This document shows positions 1 to 9,149 of a stretch of 64,000 bases of DNA, piece by piece. Each line of letters starts with the position of its first letter. Position 1 is the stretch's first letter. The notes under the pieces are model-generated. The model did no database searches. It was not told the origin of the DNA and worked only from the letters and a program-made list of their open reading frames with translations. The translations under genes were made by a program, and so were the position numbers. The stretch comes from Prorocentrum cordatum (lineage: Eukaryota > Sar > Dinophyceae > Prorocentrales > Prorocentraceae): assembly GCA_963575745.1 (NCBI GenBank), contig CAUYUJ010014275.1, positions 167,174-231,173 of the forward strand, written 5' to 3'.

Positions 1-3000
1 GGTGGCCCAGGTACTGAGTTGTCCTCGTCGACCTCCAAGTCGTCATCTGCCTCCGTGACGTCGTGGGGTTCCACGGCCACATCGGGATTCTCGACCACCC
101 TCGGCATGCCCTCAAGAGGTTGACGTGGTAGCATCCTCATGCCATCTGCCGTTGGGGAGGGCTCCCCGGCGATGTCGTCAAAGTCCTGGAGGTGTCTCCA
201 GACATCCTCGAGCGGACTGTTGAGGATGTCGTCCTTCTTCAGGTTGATCTGGACGATCTCCGACTGCGTGGCTGGCCGCAGTTGCTCTGCTGCACAGCGC
301 CAGCATCGGTTGCCCATGATGACCCAGATCACGCCGTCCTTGTTGCCTGTCTGGACCGCCGGCTCGGAGAACAGAACTCTGCCCGGTCCGATGAAGAGGC
401 CGTCCGTGAAGAAATCCTGTCCGGAAAGCTTTCGCTTCCCAGTCGCAGCGTACGACCGCCAGACACAGACCCAGTCGCCTCGCTTATATTCATGTCGAGG
501 TCGTGGGGCTGAGTTCTTCAGCTCAGAGATCTTCCTGGACGCCTTCTCCTTCAGGTAAGTCGCCTCTGCATCCGCTCGTACCCGCTCGATCTCGAAGAAG
601 TCGGACTTCAACTTGCCAGTAGCTGCGTTATGCGCCAAGATTGGGTCCTCGGTGGGAGAGTACCCAAAAGCCCACTGCATCGGCGTGTAGCCCTTGATGT
701 TGTCCATGTTGTTGGCCGCCGCAATCGAGATGTAGAACACGGTCTCGGGACTCAGCTTCGGGTATTGTAGGCGAAGCTTCCTCATTACCTGCTTGACGGT
801 CGAGATGCGGCGCTCGATGTCGCCAGCCATCCAATGTGCTCCTCCTGGTTTCGCTGAGACGCCGATGCCGGCCAACTGGCAGTTGTCTTTAAACTCGCCA
901 CCCACAAAAGATGGCTGAGGATCGACGAAAACCCACCTTGGCTTGGGATAGTGTTGAAGGTAGGCTCTGGCAAACGTCGTGAACAGCGTAGCTGACGAAT
1001 CCGTGCCCTTGTCTTTGAGGCCGATCTTCGCAGTGATGTCTCCACACATCAAGCCGGTGGCGACCTCTGCGATGAGAAGAAATCTGGCCTTCACATTCAA
1101 GTCTGGGAACGTCAGGTCGGAAACGTCCATGACGGCTGCCTGCCAAGGTGCCATGGGGATGTCGAGGCTCGCCTTGACCTTGTGGGTAAGGCCGTGCTTG
1201 ACCAGGTCGCATGCTTCGCAGCGTAAGTTGATCGCTTCTTCGACGATCCAGCGTGGACACTGTCGCTTCTTGCACCAGTAAGCCAAGTGCTCGTTCCCTG
1301 GGTGCCCTGCAGCCTTGTGGATCCTGCTCAACATCGCCCGCACCTGTTCCCTTTCGGGATCCGTGGGCTCAGCGACGTAGATGCTCCCGGTGTCCCGCTC
1401 CATCAGGTAGGCATTCTCGAGGTCGTGGACAGCAGGGTTCTCCAGGGCCATATTGACGTCGATCGGGGTCCGGAGTTGAGCATGCCATAGCCGGGCAATT
1501 GCCTTGCACATCGCCTGTGGGTAGTAGGCTGTGGCTGCAGTGTGTAGCTTCCCGCTGATGACTCGGTGGCCGTGTGAGTGGTCACATACGGTCGCGACCT
1601 TAGAGAACTCCGGGTCGGTGGTCATGATCCTCCAGCCCTTCTCGACGAGCTCGTTGGTGTTGTAGTCCCTGAGGCCGTACATGCACCCGTCGATCCGATC
1701 CTCGAAGACGTGACGTCCCCGACACCTCAACTCTGTACGTAGAAAGTTGAGCTCGGGAATCTTCCAGCCTTGACACCTGTGAGGCCACTCGAAGTAGACC
1801 TCGCCTCCGTTGTCAACAATCTTTAGCAACAGGAGAACTCCATACTTCACACGTCGTCTGTCTCGAAGTCGGTCTTTCTCGAGGCGTGCCTCTGGTGTTT
1901 TGTAGTTGAAGTTCGTAAGCGAAGTCCATAGTGTGCATGGTAGCGATATCCAAGCCCTCTTCGGCATCACCTCGTCCAGCTTCTTGCTAGCGGCCTCGAA
2001 CCCCGTCTTCGTGCTGAGGTTGTAGCCGTTCTCGATGCTGATCCGCTCCATGCTGAGGCCGATGTTGGTGCACTCGTCGGTCAGCATGCTGTTGGGATGG
2101 CAGCAGATCTCCACTGCCTCGGTGATCGTACCCACGGTCATGGCCAAAGCCAGTCCTGCGAGTAGTGTCCTGCGGCGTCCGGCCGCCAGAAGCTGTCTCG
2201 GCACCCGGCTCAGACTGGCCCGGGTACTGGTTCGGCCATCTGGACCTTGCGCCTGGGATTCGATGCCCCCAACATCTCCAGCAGCGCGTCCGGCGTGTGT
2301 CGGATCTCGGTCCCGGGGAGCCTCCGAAGTGAGGTGGCGATGTTGATCATCGCGGTCACCTGCTCGTGATTGGCCGTCTCCCACAGGTTGCAGTGCCGCA
2401 CCAACTCCAGGCCGGACTCCACCAACTTCGGATGCTGCATGCTGAGGTTCGTCATCGGCGCCTTCGCCGTCGGAACGTAGAGCAACCTCAGCCCGCACCG
2501 ATAGCACGTCCTGGTCTGGCCCCACTGGTTGTTGACCGTGAAGTACTTGCGATGCGTCTGCCCGCACGGTCCCCGCGTGGTCCTCGGATCGCGGGGATCC
2601 ACCTGCAGTGCGAACGCCGGGTCCAGCTCCATCTGCTTCTCCTTCTTGCGACCCTGGTCCGCGTTGCCCGGGTCTTTCTCCTTGACCTTGCCCTCCGAGG
2701 TGACATACTCCATCTTCTGGCCGTTGAAGACGAACTCCCGCTTGACCTGGGTCGTAGGTCCGGAGCTCGCTGCCGCCGAAGGTGACTTTACCTCCGGGCC
2801 CTCCTCCTTCTTGTCGGCATCTATGTCGACAGGTACCCATTCGTCCTTGCCCTCCATGGAAACGCTCTGACTGAAACGTCGGCTTGCGGGTTGCCGAAAT
2901 CCGCTCAGAGCGAGTTCCAGAGCCAAAAGACGGCGGAGGATGGGATGACCATGATGGAGCTGCCCTCCCTGTTATGGTTGATGGAGGTGATGTTGCTGTT

Positions 3001-5177
3001 ATCAATGATGGTGTTGTCGTTAATGCCGTATATACTGATGATGGTGTCGTTCTCATCTGAGATGATGCTGATAATGTCGTTCTGGTTTGAGATGGTGCTG
3101 ATAAAGTCGTTCTTGTCCGAGATGATGCTGATAATGTCGTTCTTGCCTGAGATGATGCTGGTGATGTCGTTCTTGTCTGAGATGATGCTGATGGTGGTGA
3201 TGTGGTCTTTGCCATCGACCATCTCTGAAACGCCCTTGCAAGACCCTCGGTGTTTTCCGCGGTCGGGTTTAAAATCTCGGAAACGTGCTTCACCAGATCG
3301 AGGATGCAATGGCCCTTGCCTGGAGTCTTGCGAAGCTGCACCAGTTGACCCCTGATCACAGCCTCCCCGGTTCGGAAATTCACGATTGCCGGCCACGACT
3401 CCAGAGCGGTCATTCCCAACAGAACGAGAGGCACGCCAGGACTGAGAGCGAAAATACCCAGAACGAAGCCCGGCTCGAACTCGACCGAAACCTTATACAG
3501 TGCTTTGCCCCACTTATTGTCTCCGAAACGAAACCACGGTCTTTCATTTTTGTTGATCTCGATCCTGGCCTGCGGGTTCGCAGCCGCAACGGCGGCGACC
3601 AGGGCCTGGACTGCGCGCTCGCCTCCGGCGGACGCGGAAGCCCCGCAATCAACCATGGCCTCAGAGGGGGCGAGGCCGTTGTCGGTCAGCTCCGCCTGGT
3701 ACAGCCCCTGGAGCTCGTCAAACCCGTGCGTAATCGTGTGAAACTCCAGGTAGTTCGCATTCTTGCCCTTCTGGTCGTGGTCCCTGTCGCGGTACTTGCT
3801 GCCCTTGCCGTTCTTGCCGCTCTTGCTGCCCTTGGGGCCTCGACCATTGAACGGCGGTCTCGAGGGCGGCTGGTGTGGCCACGACGGGGGAAGGCGGCTC
3901 TTCCCTCCTGGACTCGATGATGGCTTGCCAAATCCTCGATCTTTGTGAGCTGCGGCCACTGCTTGCCTGGCTTGAACTAGAGTACGTGAAGCCTCGGCTG
4001 CCATCGCCTGGGCCGCCTCAAGCTCCTCGTTGAGATGGTTGAGATCCTCGTCCATGGCCTCGGACTCCTCTGGCTCTGAGGTGAGCTGCGGCTCCTCCAC
4101 GACGTCGTAGTCGTCCTCGTTCTCGTGGTCGTAACCGTCGTTCTCCCACGCCTGAACTGCCGCTGCGTAGCCGTCATACCAGTCCGGTCCGTGTGCGTCG
4201 TCAAACTCTGCAGCGAGGGCTGACTGAGGGCTCGACTCCGGGCCGTACCGAGGCATGGCCCTCGGTCCGAAGTCCCGCTGCACCAGCGCCTTGTCCTCCC
4301 ATCTCTCCTTCAAAGCTTTGGAGACTGCATCGAAATCCAAGCGATTCTGCGTGACCACGCGGACGTCCTGCTTCTCTTTCTCGGTGAAGTCCATCGCCTC
4401 GAGCAGGAAGAAACCGCGGAGGACCTTCAGGACTCCAGAAGCATGGCCGAAGAATGTGGAGCCCACTGCCATCGCTTCCGAAACCTTGAGCTTGCTGGCC
4501 ATGGATTCTTGTCGGTGAAATCGATCCGTTCGAGAGCCCTGCGAGCGAGACGTAATCGACTGTCGTTCATACTCATCTGCTTCTTCTGCATCCTCCGCAG
4601 GGGCATCCTCTGAGGGCGTTGGCGCATCGGGGCTGGGTTCCCAGTGGTCCCAGCACCTCTGGCAGTACCATTGTCCACGTCCGGCTGCGCCACGGTCTCT
4701 GTCGAAGTAACCGTAGCACTCTCGGCACTGCTTGTACTTGTCATTGTCGCCCATCTCCTCCAAGAGGCGCTCCAGCGCCTGGATCATCTCTGAGTAACAG
4801 TCCTGCTCCCGGATCAGGAGCGCGCCCACTGTCTCGCCTTTGCGGCGCTTGAAGTCCTTGTAGTAGTGCTTAATCTTGTGGGCCGCATCTGGGATAGGTA
4901 GCTTTCCCAGTGGACTGTTCCTCAGATCGTCTAAGAGGAGGAGGTGGCCGTTCGGATTCTCATATCTGTCTGGATCCAAGGTGGTCGCAAACGTCCGTAT
5001 GGCTATCGTCTTGCTCTGTAGCATGCGACCGATGATCCTGTTCGCCGCTAGGTCCCTGTCCTGCTTCTTCAGCGTGCGAGGGAACCACTTCACTGCCGTC
5101 TCGAAGTGTCGCCAACGTCCTGGGTTGCCGTCCCATTCAGGGATGGCGTCCTTTGCCTTCTTGTCGTCTCGCTCCAT
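1..5177 (-). CDS. copia-type Gag-Pol polyprotein, C-terminally cut by window
   Basis: This is the retrotransposon polyprotein that makes the capsid, matures it and integrates the cDNA. One frame appears open from the ATG at 5177 to base 1 (about 1725 codons). I translated most of it by hand and found no stop where I checked. In order: gag N-terminus starting MERDDKKAKDAIPEWDGNPG; a CX2C-X17-CX2C cluster at residues 151, 154, 172 and 175; a capsid-like helical region around 240-320; an aspartic protease with active-site motif V-D-C-G-A (D510) and a later LLGMTALESWP strand; an interdomain region with SLPCTLW near 1081 and EWPHRCQGW near 1132; an HHCC zinc site (H1287, H1292, C1320, C1323); and the integrase core D1351, D1419, E1455, an exact DD35E spacing. 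The end reads WVIMGNRCWRCAAEQLR, the usual copia integrase C-terminal pattern. No CCHC zinc knuckle was seen before the protease. Between about 3050 and 2210 the protein-like reading moves to another frame, although this frame stays open. The start is the first ATG after the primer site, and an in-frame stop lies at 5247. Confidence 0.88.
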   Translation of the reverse strand, partial: MERDDKKAKDAIPEWDGNPGRWRHFETAVKWFPRTLKKQDRDLAANRIIGRMLQSKTIAIRTFATTLDPDRYENPNGHLLLLDDLRNSPLGKLPIPDAAHKIKHYYKDFKRRKGETVGALLIREQDCYSEMIQALERLLEEMGDNDKYKQCRECYGYFDRDRGAAGRGQWYCQRCWDHWEPSPDAPTPSEDAPAEDAEEADEYERQSITSRSQGSRTDRFHRQESMASKLKVSEAMAVGSTFFGHASGVLKVLRGFFLLEAMDFTEKEKQDVRVVTQNRLDFDAVSKALKERWEDKALVQRDFGPRAMPRYGPESSPQSALAAEFDDAHGPDWYDGYAAAVQAWENDGYDHENEDDYDVVEEPQLTSEPEESEAMDEDLNHLNEELEAAQAMAAEASRTLVQARQAVAAAHKDRGFGKPSSSPGGKSRLPPSWPHQPPSRPPFNGRGPKGSKSGKNGKGSKYRDRDHDQKGKNANYLEFHTITHGFDELQGLYQAELTDNGLAPSEAMVDCGASASAGGERAVQALVAAVAAANPQARIEINKNERPWFRFGDNKWGKALYKVSVEFEPGFVLGIFALSPGVPLVLLGMTALESWPAIVNFRTGEAVIRGQLVQLRKTPGKGHCILDLVKHVSEILNPTAENTEGLARAFQRWSMAKTTSPPSASSQTRTTSPASSQARTTLSASSRTRTTLSAPSQTRTTLSASSQMRTTPSSVYTALTTTPSLITATSPPSTITGRAAPSWSSHPPPSFGSGTRSERISATRKPTFQSERFHGGQGRMGTCRHRCRQEGGGPGGKVTFGGSELRTYDPGQAGVRLQRPEDGVCHLGGQGQGERPGQRGPGSQEGEADGAGPGVRTAGGSPRSEDHAGTVRADASQVLHGQQPVGPDQDVLSVRAEVALRSDGEGADDEPQHAASEVGGVRPGVGAALQPVGDGQSRAGDRDDQHRHLTSEAPRDRDPTHAGRAAGDVGGIESQAQGPDGRTSTRASLSRVPRQLLAAGRRRTLLAGLALAMTVGTITEAVEICCHPNSMLTDECTNIGLSMERISIENGYNLSTKTGFEAASKKLDEVMPKRAWISLPCTLWTSLTNFNYKTPEARLEKDRLRDRRRVKYGVLLLLKIVDNGGEVYFEWPHRCQGWKIPELNFLRTELRCRGRHVFEDRIDGCMYGLRDYNTNELVEKGWRIMTTDPEFSKVATVCDHSHGHRVISGKLHTAATAYYPQAMCKAIARLWHAQLRTPIDVNMALENPAVHDLENAYLMERDTGSIYVAEPTDPEREQVRAMLSRIHKAAGHPGNEHLAYWCKKRQCPRWIVEEAINLRCEACDLVKHGLTHKVKASLDIPMAPWQAAVMDVSDLTFPDLNVKARFLLIAEVATGLMCGDITAKIGLKDKGTDSSATLFTTFARAYLQHYPKPRWVFVDPQPSFVGGEFKDNCQLAGIGVSAKPGGAHWMAGDIERRISTVKQVMRKLRLQYPKLSPETVFYISIAAANNMDNIKGYTPMQWAFGYSPTEDPILAHNAATGKLKSDFFEIERVRADAEATYLKEKASRKISELKNSAPRPRHEYKRGDWVCVWRSYAATGKRKLSGQDFFTDGLFIGPGRVLFSEPAVQTGNKDGVIWVIMGNRCWRCAAEQLRPATQSEIVQINLKKDDILNSPLEDVWRHLQDFDDIAGEPSPTADGMRMLPRQPLEGMPRVVENPDVAVEPHDVTEADDDLEVDEDNSVPGP
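2210..2926 (-). CDS. alternative-frame segment of the polyprotein (protease-integrase spacer)
   Basis: This 238-codon frame overlaps the polyprotein but is shifted. Its product looks far more like protein than the main frame does here: acidic/lysine-rich start (MEGKDEWVPVDIDADKKEE), then KREFVFNGQKMEYVTSEGK, then a CYRCGLRLLYVPTAKAPM segment and a helical stretch up to a TGA at 2212-2210. Dinoflagellate copia elements carry a comparable spacer between protease and integrase, as far as I recall. The likely reading is that the ancestral protein used this frame and that two opposite shifts, one in or near the 30-bp minisatellite and one near 2210-2290, changed the frame locally. It is not an independent gene. 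Programmed frameshifting is possible but unsupported. Confidence 0.55.
   Translation of the reverse strand: MALELALSGFRQPASRRFSQSVSMEGKDEWVPVDIDADKKEEGPEVKSPSAAASSGPTTQVKREFVFNGQKMEYVTSEGKVKEKDPGNADQGRKKEKQMELDPAFALQVDPRDPRTTRGPCGQTHRKYFTVNNQWGQTRTCYRCGLRLLYVPTAKAPMTNLSMQHPKLVESGLELVRHCNLWETANHEQVTAMINIATSLRRLPGTEIRHTPDALLEMLGASNPRRKVQMAEPVPGPV
3040..3200 (-). repeat. 30-bp minisatellite inside the polyprotein
   Basis: About five copies of a 30-bp unit (GAGATGATGCTGATAATGTC plus GTTCTTGTCT on the plus strand) lie just downstream of the protease domain. Thirty is a multiple of three, so gain or loss of a unit keeps frame. The composition resembles the ATG microsatellites flanking the element, not the coding DNA around it. 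Confidence 0.85.
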
Positions 5178-5216
5178 GGTGTTCTGGTCCCTTGGGGACC
5201 ACCAGAACTGGTCCGT

Positions 5217-5238
5217 GGATCAAGCTCCGCAATACCAA
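5217..5238 (-). promoter_or_regulatory. candidate tRNA primer-binding site
   Basis: On the minus strand the bases immediately after the LTR read TTGGTATTGCGGAGCTTG then ATCC. This resembles the initiator-Met tRNA primer site of many Ty1/copia elements (TGGTATCAGAGC) with a small internal difference. The position right after an LTR ending in CA is the expected one. The tRNA assignment is inferred. Confidence 0.5.
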
Positions 5239-5461
5239 TGTCGTGATTAACGTCGACGCTGTACTTTGCACGATGAGATGTGCTGTGCTCGTCCGTCGAG
5301 CATCTGGCGCCGGCCCGTGCCGGCGAGCGTGTCTGCCGCGCTCTCTGCACAAAAGAGGGGGCCCCCTCCTTGAGCCATACAGCCGCGGAGGCGGCGGCAA
5401 AAGAGAGAGTGAGGAAGGAGAGGTTGACTCAAAACTTCGCTCGAGTCGCCTCGGCTCGACA
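5239..5461 (-). repeat. 5' LTR of the copia element (223 bp, predicted)
   Basis: The segment is bounded by a perfect 5-bp terminal inverted repeat, TGTCG at 5239 and CGACA at 5461, matching the TG...CA rule. One end abuts the candidate primer site and the other abuts ATG-type microsatellite. The second LTR is outside the window, so the length comes from the end signals alone. Confidence 0.6.
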
Positions 5462-6100
5462 ATGATGATGCTAATGGTGGGGAAGGGGTAGGATGAGGAG
5501 GAGGAGGAAGAGGAGGAGGAGGCGGAGCAGGAGGGAGGATAAGGAGGAGGAGGGGAAGGAGGAGGAGGAGGACGATGAGGAGGAGGAGGAGGAGGAGGAG
5601 GAGGAGGAGGAGGAGGAAAAAGGAGGAGGAGGCGAAGGAGGAGGAGGAGGAGGAGGGAGGAGACGGAGAGGCGGAGGAGGAGTAGGAGGAGGAGTATGAG
5701 GAGGAGAAGGAACATGAGGGGCAGGAGAGGAACAGGAGGAGGACCAGGAGAAGGAGCAGGAATATGAGGTGGCGGAGGAGGAGGAGGAGGAGGAGGAGGA
5801 GGAGGAGGAGGAGGAGGAGGAGGAGGAGGAGGAGTAGGAGGAGGAGGAGGAGAAGGAGGAGGAGGAGGAGGAGGAGGATGATGCTAATGATGATGATGAT
5901 GATGATGAGGAGGAGGAGGAGGAGGAGGAGGAGGAGGGGGAGGATGAGGAGGATGCCAAAGGATGATGCGGAGGAGAAAGTGATGAGGAGGAGGAGGAGA
6001 AGCAGGAGGAGAAGCAGGAAGAGGAGGAGGAGGACGAGGCGGAGGCGTCGGAAGACCAGGAGGAATGAGTGGGTGGTGGATGATGAGTTTTGGGGGAGTC
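5462..6100. repeat. GGA/GAG-rich triplet microsatellite
   Basis: The first bases are ATG-type triplets. The rest is nearly pure GGA with scattered GAT, AGA and GGC interruptions, purine-only for long runs on the plus strand. The long frames through it (poly-Arg/Glu or poly-Ser/Leu) are artefacts. Confidence 0.95.
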
Positions 6101-6124
6101 GAACCCTGACCGCACCACTTTCTG

Positions 6125-6360
6125 GCCCAGATCTTGGGGGATCCTCTCCCAGAGGACATCTGCCGCTTCCACGGCGACGAGACCCGCGTGGCGGCCACAC
6201 AGAACATAACACCCGTTTGCGTCAATGATCGCATCGAGATCGCGGTCAACCTCTTTAACGCGATGGGCCTTGTCGACGTGAACCAGGTGCGCTGGCACCC
6301 GCTGGAGGTTCTCCCGCTGCAGAGGCACGGTGATGTGAAGGAAAGGGATGATGAGGAGGA
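6125..6360 (+). other. possible coding remnant or exon, unrecognised
   Basis: This is an island of complex sequence between two microsatellites. The plus frame from 6134 reads LGDPLPEDICRFHGDETRV...NDRIEIAVNLFNAMGLVDVNQVRWHPLEVLPL, with a strong bias to C or G at third positions. A CAG precedes it at 6128, as for a splice acceptor. The minus strand is also open here. I do not recognise the family, and either strand could be the true one. Confidence 0.22.
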
Positions 6361-6490
6361 TGATAGAGTACGGTAGGCGGAGGAGGACGGATAATGATGA
6401 GGACGGAGGGGGAGAACGGATGAGGAGGAATAGGAAGGGTTGGGTTGGAACGGGAACGAATGAATATGATGGCGCGCGATCGTAACGATT
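6361..6490. other. complex spacer, nothing recognised
   Basis: Purine-rich, partly degenerate GGA/GAT sequence. No gene or motif seen. Confidence 0.5.
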
Positions 6491-7711
6491 GTTGTGGCGA
6501 TTGCTATGATGATGGTGATGGCGATGATGATTCTGATGACGACGACGTTGACGAAGCCGACGCTGATGATGATGCCGCTGATGATGATGACGATGGTGAT
6601 GCTGATGATGATGCTGATAATGATGATGATGCTGCTGATTAGGATGATGATGATGATGCTGCTGCTGCTGATGATGGTGATGACATTGTAGATGTTGGTG
6701 GTGATGCTGGTAATGCTGATGCCGATGGCGCTGCTCATGTTGACGATGATGCTGCTGATGATGTGGAGGATAACGATGCTGCCGATGCTGCTGCTGATGA
6801 TGACGGTGCAGGTCGTGGTGTTGATGATGGTGGTGGTATTATTGCTGCTGGTCATGAGGGTACCTTCTATGATGACGAGGATGATAATGATGATGATGAG
6901 GATGATGATGAGGTGATGATGATGCTGATGATGATGCTGCTGCTGATGCGGCTGTTGCCGATGATGATGATGCTGCTGCTGATGATGATACTGCTGATGA
7001 TGGTGCCGATGATGCTGATGAGGCTGATTATGATGCCGATGCTGCTGCTGATGATGATGCTGATGCTGATGATGATGACGATTCACCTGATGCTGCCGTT
7101 GATGATGCTGATGATGCTGCTGCTGATGATGATGATGATGATGCTGGTGATGGTAATGATGATGATGCTGATGCTGATGCGGGATACGACGATGATGCTG
7201 CTGATGATGATGATGGTGCTGATGACGTTGCTGATGATGCGGTTGTTGCTGCTGATGATGTTGTGGGTGTTGGTGGTGAACATGCGGCGGCTGCTGCTGA
7301 TGAGGATACGATGCCATCGACGACGACGGGTAATGGTGGTAGTGATGACGACGATGATGGTGAAGATGCTGATTCTGATGCTGATGATGCTGGTGATGCT
7401 GATGATGATGATGCTAATGATGATGATGACCCTGCTGCCGCTGCTGCTGATGCTGATGCTGCTGATGACTCTGATGCTGATGCTGATGATGATTCCTGAT
7501 GATTGTGGTGGTGATGATGATGCTGATGGGGAGGATGAGGATGATGGGAATGGTGCGTCTGTTGATGATGCGGTGGTTGTCGTTGTTGTTGTTGGTGACG
7601 ATCATGATGCTGCTGTTGCTGCTGATGACGATGATGCTGATGATGATGCTGATGCTGATGATTACGATGCTGATGATGGTGATGATGATGGTAATGATGA
7701 TGGTGATGCTA

Positions 7712-7762
<51 letters not shown>

Positions 7763-7935
7763 CTGATGATGACGATGCTGCTGCTGATGATGCTGATGTT
7801 GATGTTGTTGTTGTTGGCGGTGGTGGTGATGACGATGCCGTCGACGACGACGGGTTAGGGTGATGCTGACGATGATACTGATTCTGTCTGTTGTTGATGA
7901 TGTTGATGATGATGCTGATGATGACGATGACGATG

Positions 7936-7988
<53 letters not shown>

Positions 7989-8500
7989 CATGATGATGAT
8001 GATGATGATGACGATGATGATGATGATGATGATGATGATGGTGATGAGAATGCTGGTGGTGATGATGATGATGCTGATGATGATATTGCCGATACTTATG
8101 ATGGTGACTATGACGATGACGATGATGATGCTGCTGCTGCTGATGATGATGACGTTGATTATGATGATGACGATGCTGATGCTGATGCTGATGATGATGA
8201 TGCTGATGCTGATGATAATACGGATGATGACGATGCTACTGATGATGCTGATGATGATGGTCATGATGATTCTGACGATGATGATGATGCTGCTGATGCT
8301 GCTGTTGATGATGATGGTGCTGGTGATGCTGATGATGACGACGCTGATGATGCTGATGATAATGATGCTGATGCTGATGATGGTGCTGCTGATGATGATG
8401 ATGTTGATGCTGATGCTGATGCAGATGCAGATGTAGATGTTGTTACTGCTGCTGCTGATGATGATGATGATGATGCTGCTGATGCTGCTGATGACGATGA

Positions 8501-8534
<34 letters not shown>

Positions 8535-8596
8535 GGTGATGGTGGTAGTGGTGGTGGTGGTGGTGGTGATGCTGATGATGGTGATGAGGATGGTGG

Positions 8597-8631
<35 letters not shown>

Positions 8632-8634
8632 TTA

Positions 8635-8694
<60 letters not shown>

Positions 8695-8710
8695 CTGGTG
8701 CTGCTGTTGC

Positions 8711-8756
<46 letters not shown>

Positions 8757-8760
8757 CATG
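6491..8760. repeat. very long ATG/CTG/GTG triplet microsatellite
   Basis: About 2.3 kb of almost uninterrupted triplets, mainly GAT with CTG and GTG substitutions. Long pure (GAT)n blocks lie near 7710-7760, 7940-7990 and 8590-8750. All six frames give Asp-, Met-, Leu- or Ile-rich artefacts. Confidence 0.97.
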
Positions 8761-8977
8761 ATGAGGAGGAGGAGAAGAAGGAGGAGGAGCAGGAGCAGGA
8801 TGAGCAGGAGGAGGAGGAGGAGGAGGAGGAGGAGGAGGAGGGGAGTGCGAAGGAGGGAGCAGGAGGACAGGAGGATGATGAGGAAGAGGAGGAGAAGAAG
8901 GATGACGATGGGGAGGAGGAGGAGGAGGAGGAAGAGGAGGAGGAGGAGGAGGAGCAGCAGAGGAAAAGGAGGAGGCT
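8761..8977. repeat. GGA/GAG triplet microsatellite
   Basis: Purine-only triplets continue directly from the GAT tract. The tract ends immediately before a weak spliced-leader-like sequence. Confidence 0.93.
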
Positions 8978-8998
8978 CTGTAGCCATTGCGGCCCCAG
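8978..8998 (+). other. weak DinoSL relic candidate
   Basis: CTGTAGCCATTGCGGCCCCA plus G matches the 21-nt invariant part of DinoSL at about 16 positions. It lies between a purine triplet tract and a LINE-like ORF, and the two better DinoSL relics also sit directly after a triplet tract. Alone it would be unconvincing. Confidence 0.3.
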
Positions 8999-9149
8999 TC
9001 TGCAGTCTGGAGGCATTGCTCGATGACCGGAATTTCGGCAAGAGGATTTGACGGCCCCACCATTCTCCCTTGCTCCGTCCAGGCGTCGTTCTTTCACCAT
9101 TACGCGTACACCTGTGTAACGTTTTCCCTTCGTTATTCCGGCAGTTGCG

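Larger units (their letters stand above)
1..5461 (-). mobile_element. Ty1/copia-type LTR retrotransposon, 5' part
   Basis: Read from right to left, the element has an LTR (5461-5239), a possible primer-binding site directly after it, a 62-nt leader tail, then gag, protease, pre-integrase and integrase in Ty1/copia order (integrase before RT). The window ends inside the polyprotein after the integrase C-terminal region, so RT, RNase H and the second LTR lie outside. The element sits at the edge of ATG/GGA microsatellite DNA, the likely insertion target. The flanking duplication cannot be tested without the far end. Identification rests on motifs read by eye. Confidence 0.9.

Noticed and set aside
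5247-6212. Long minus and plus frames rich in Leu, Ser, Arg or Glu over the GGA tract
   Set aside because: They are triplet microsatellite read in each phase; no stops arise because GGA/TCC lack them.
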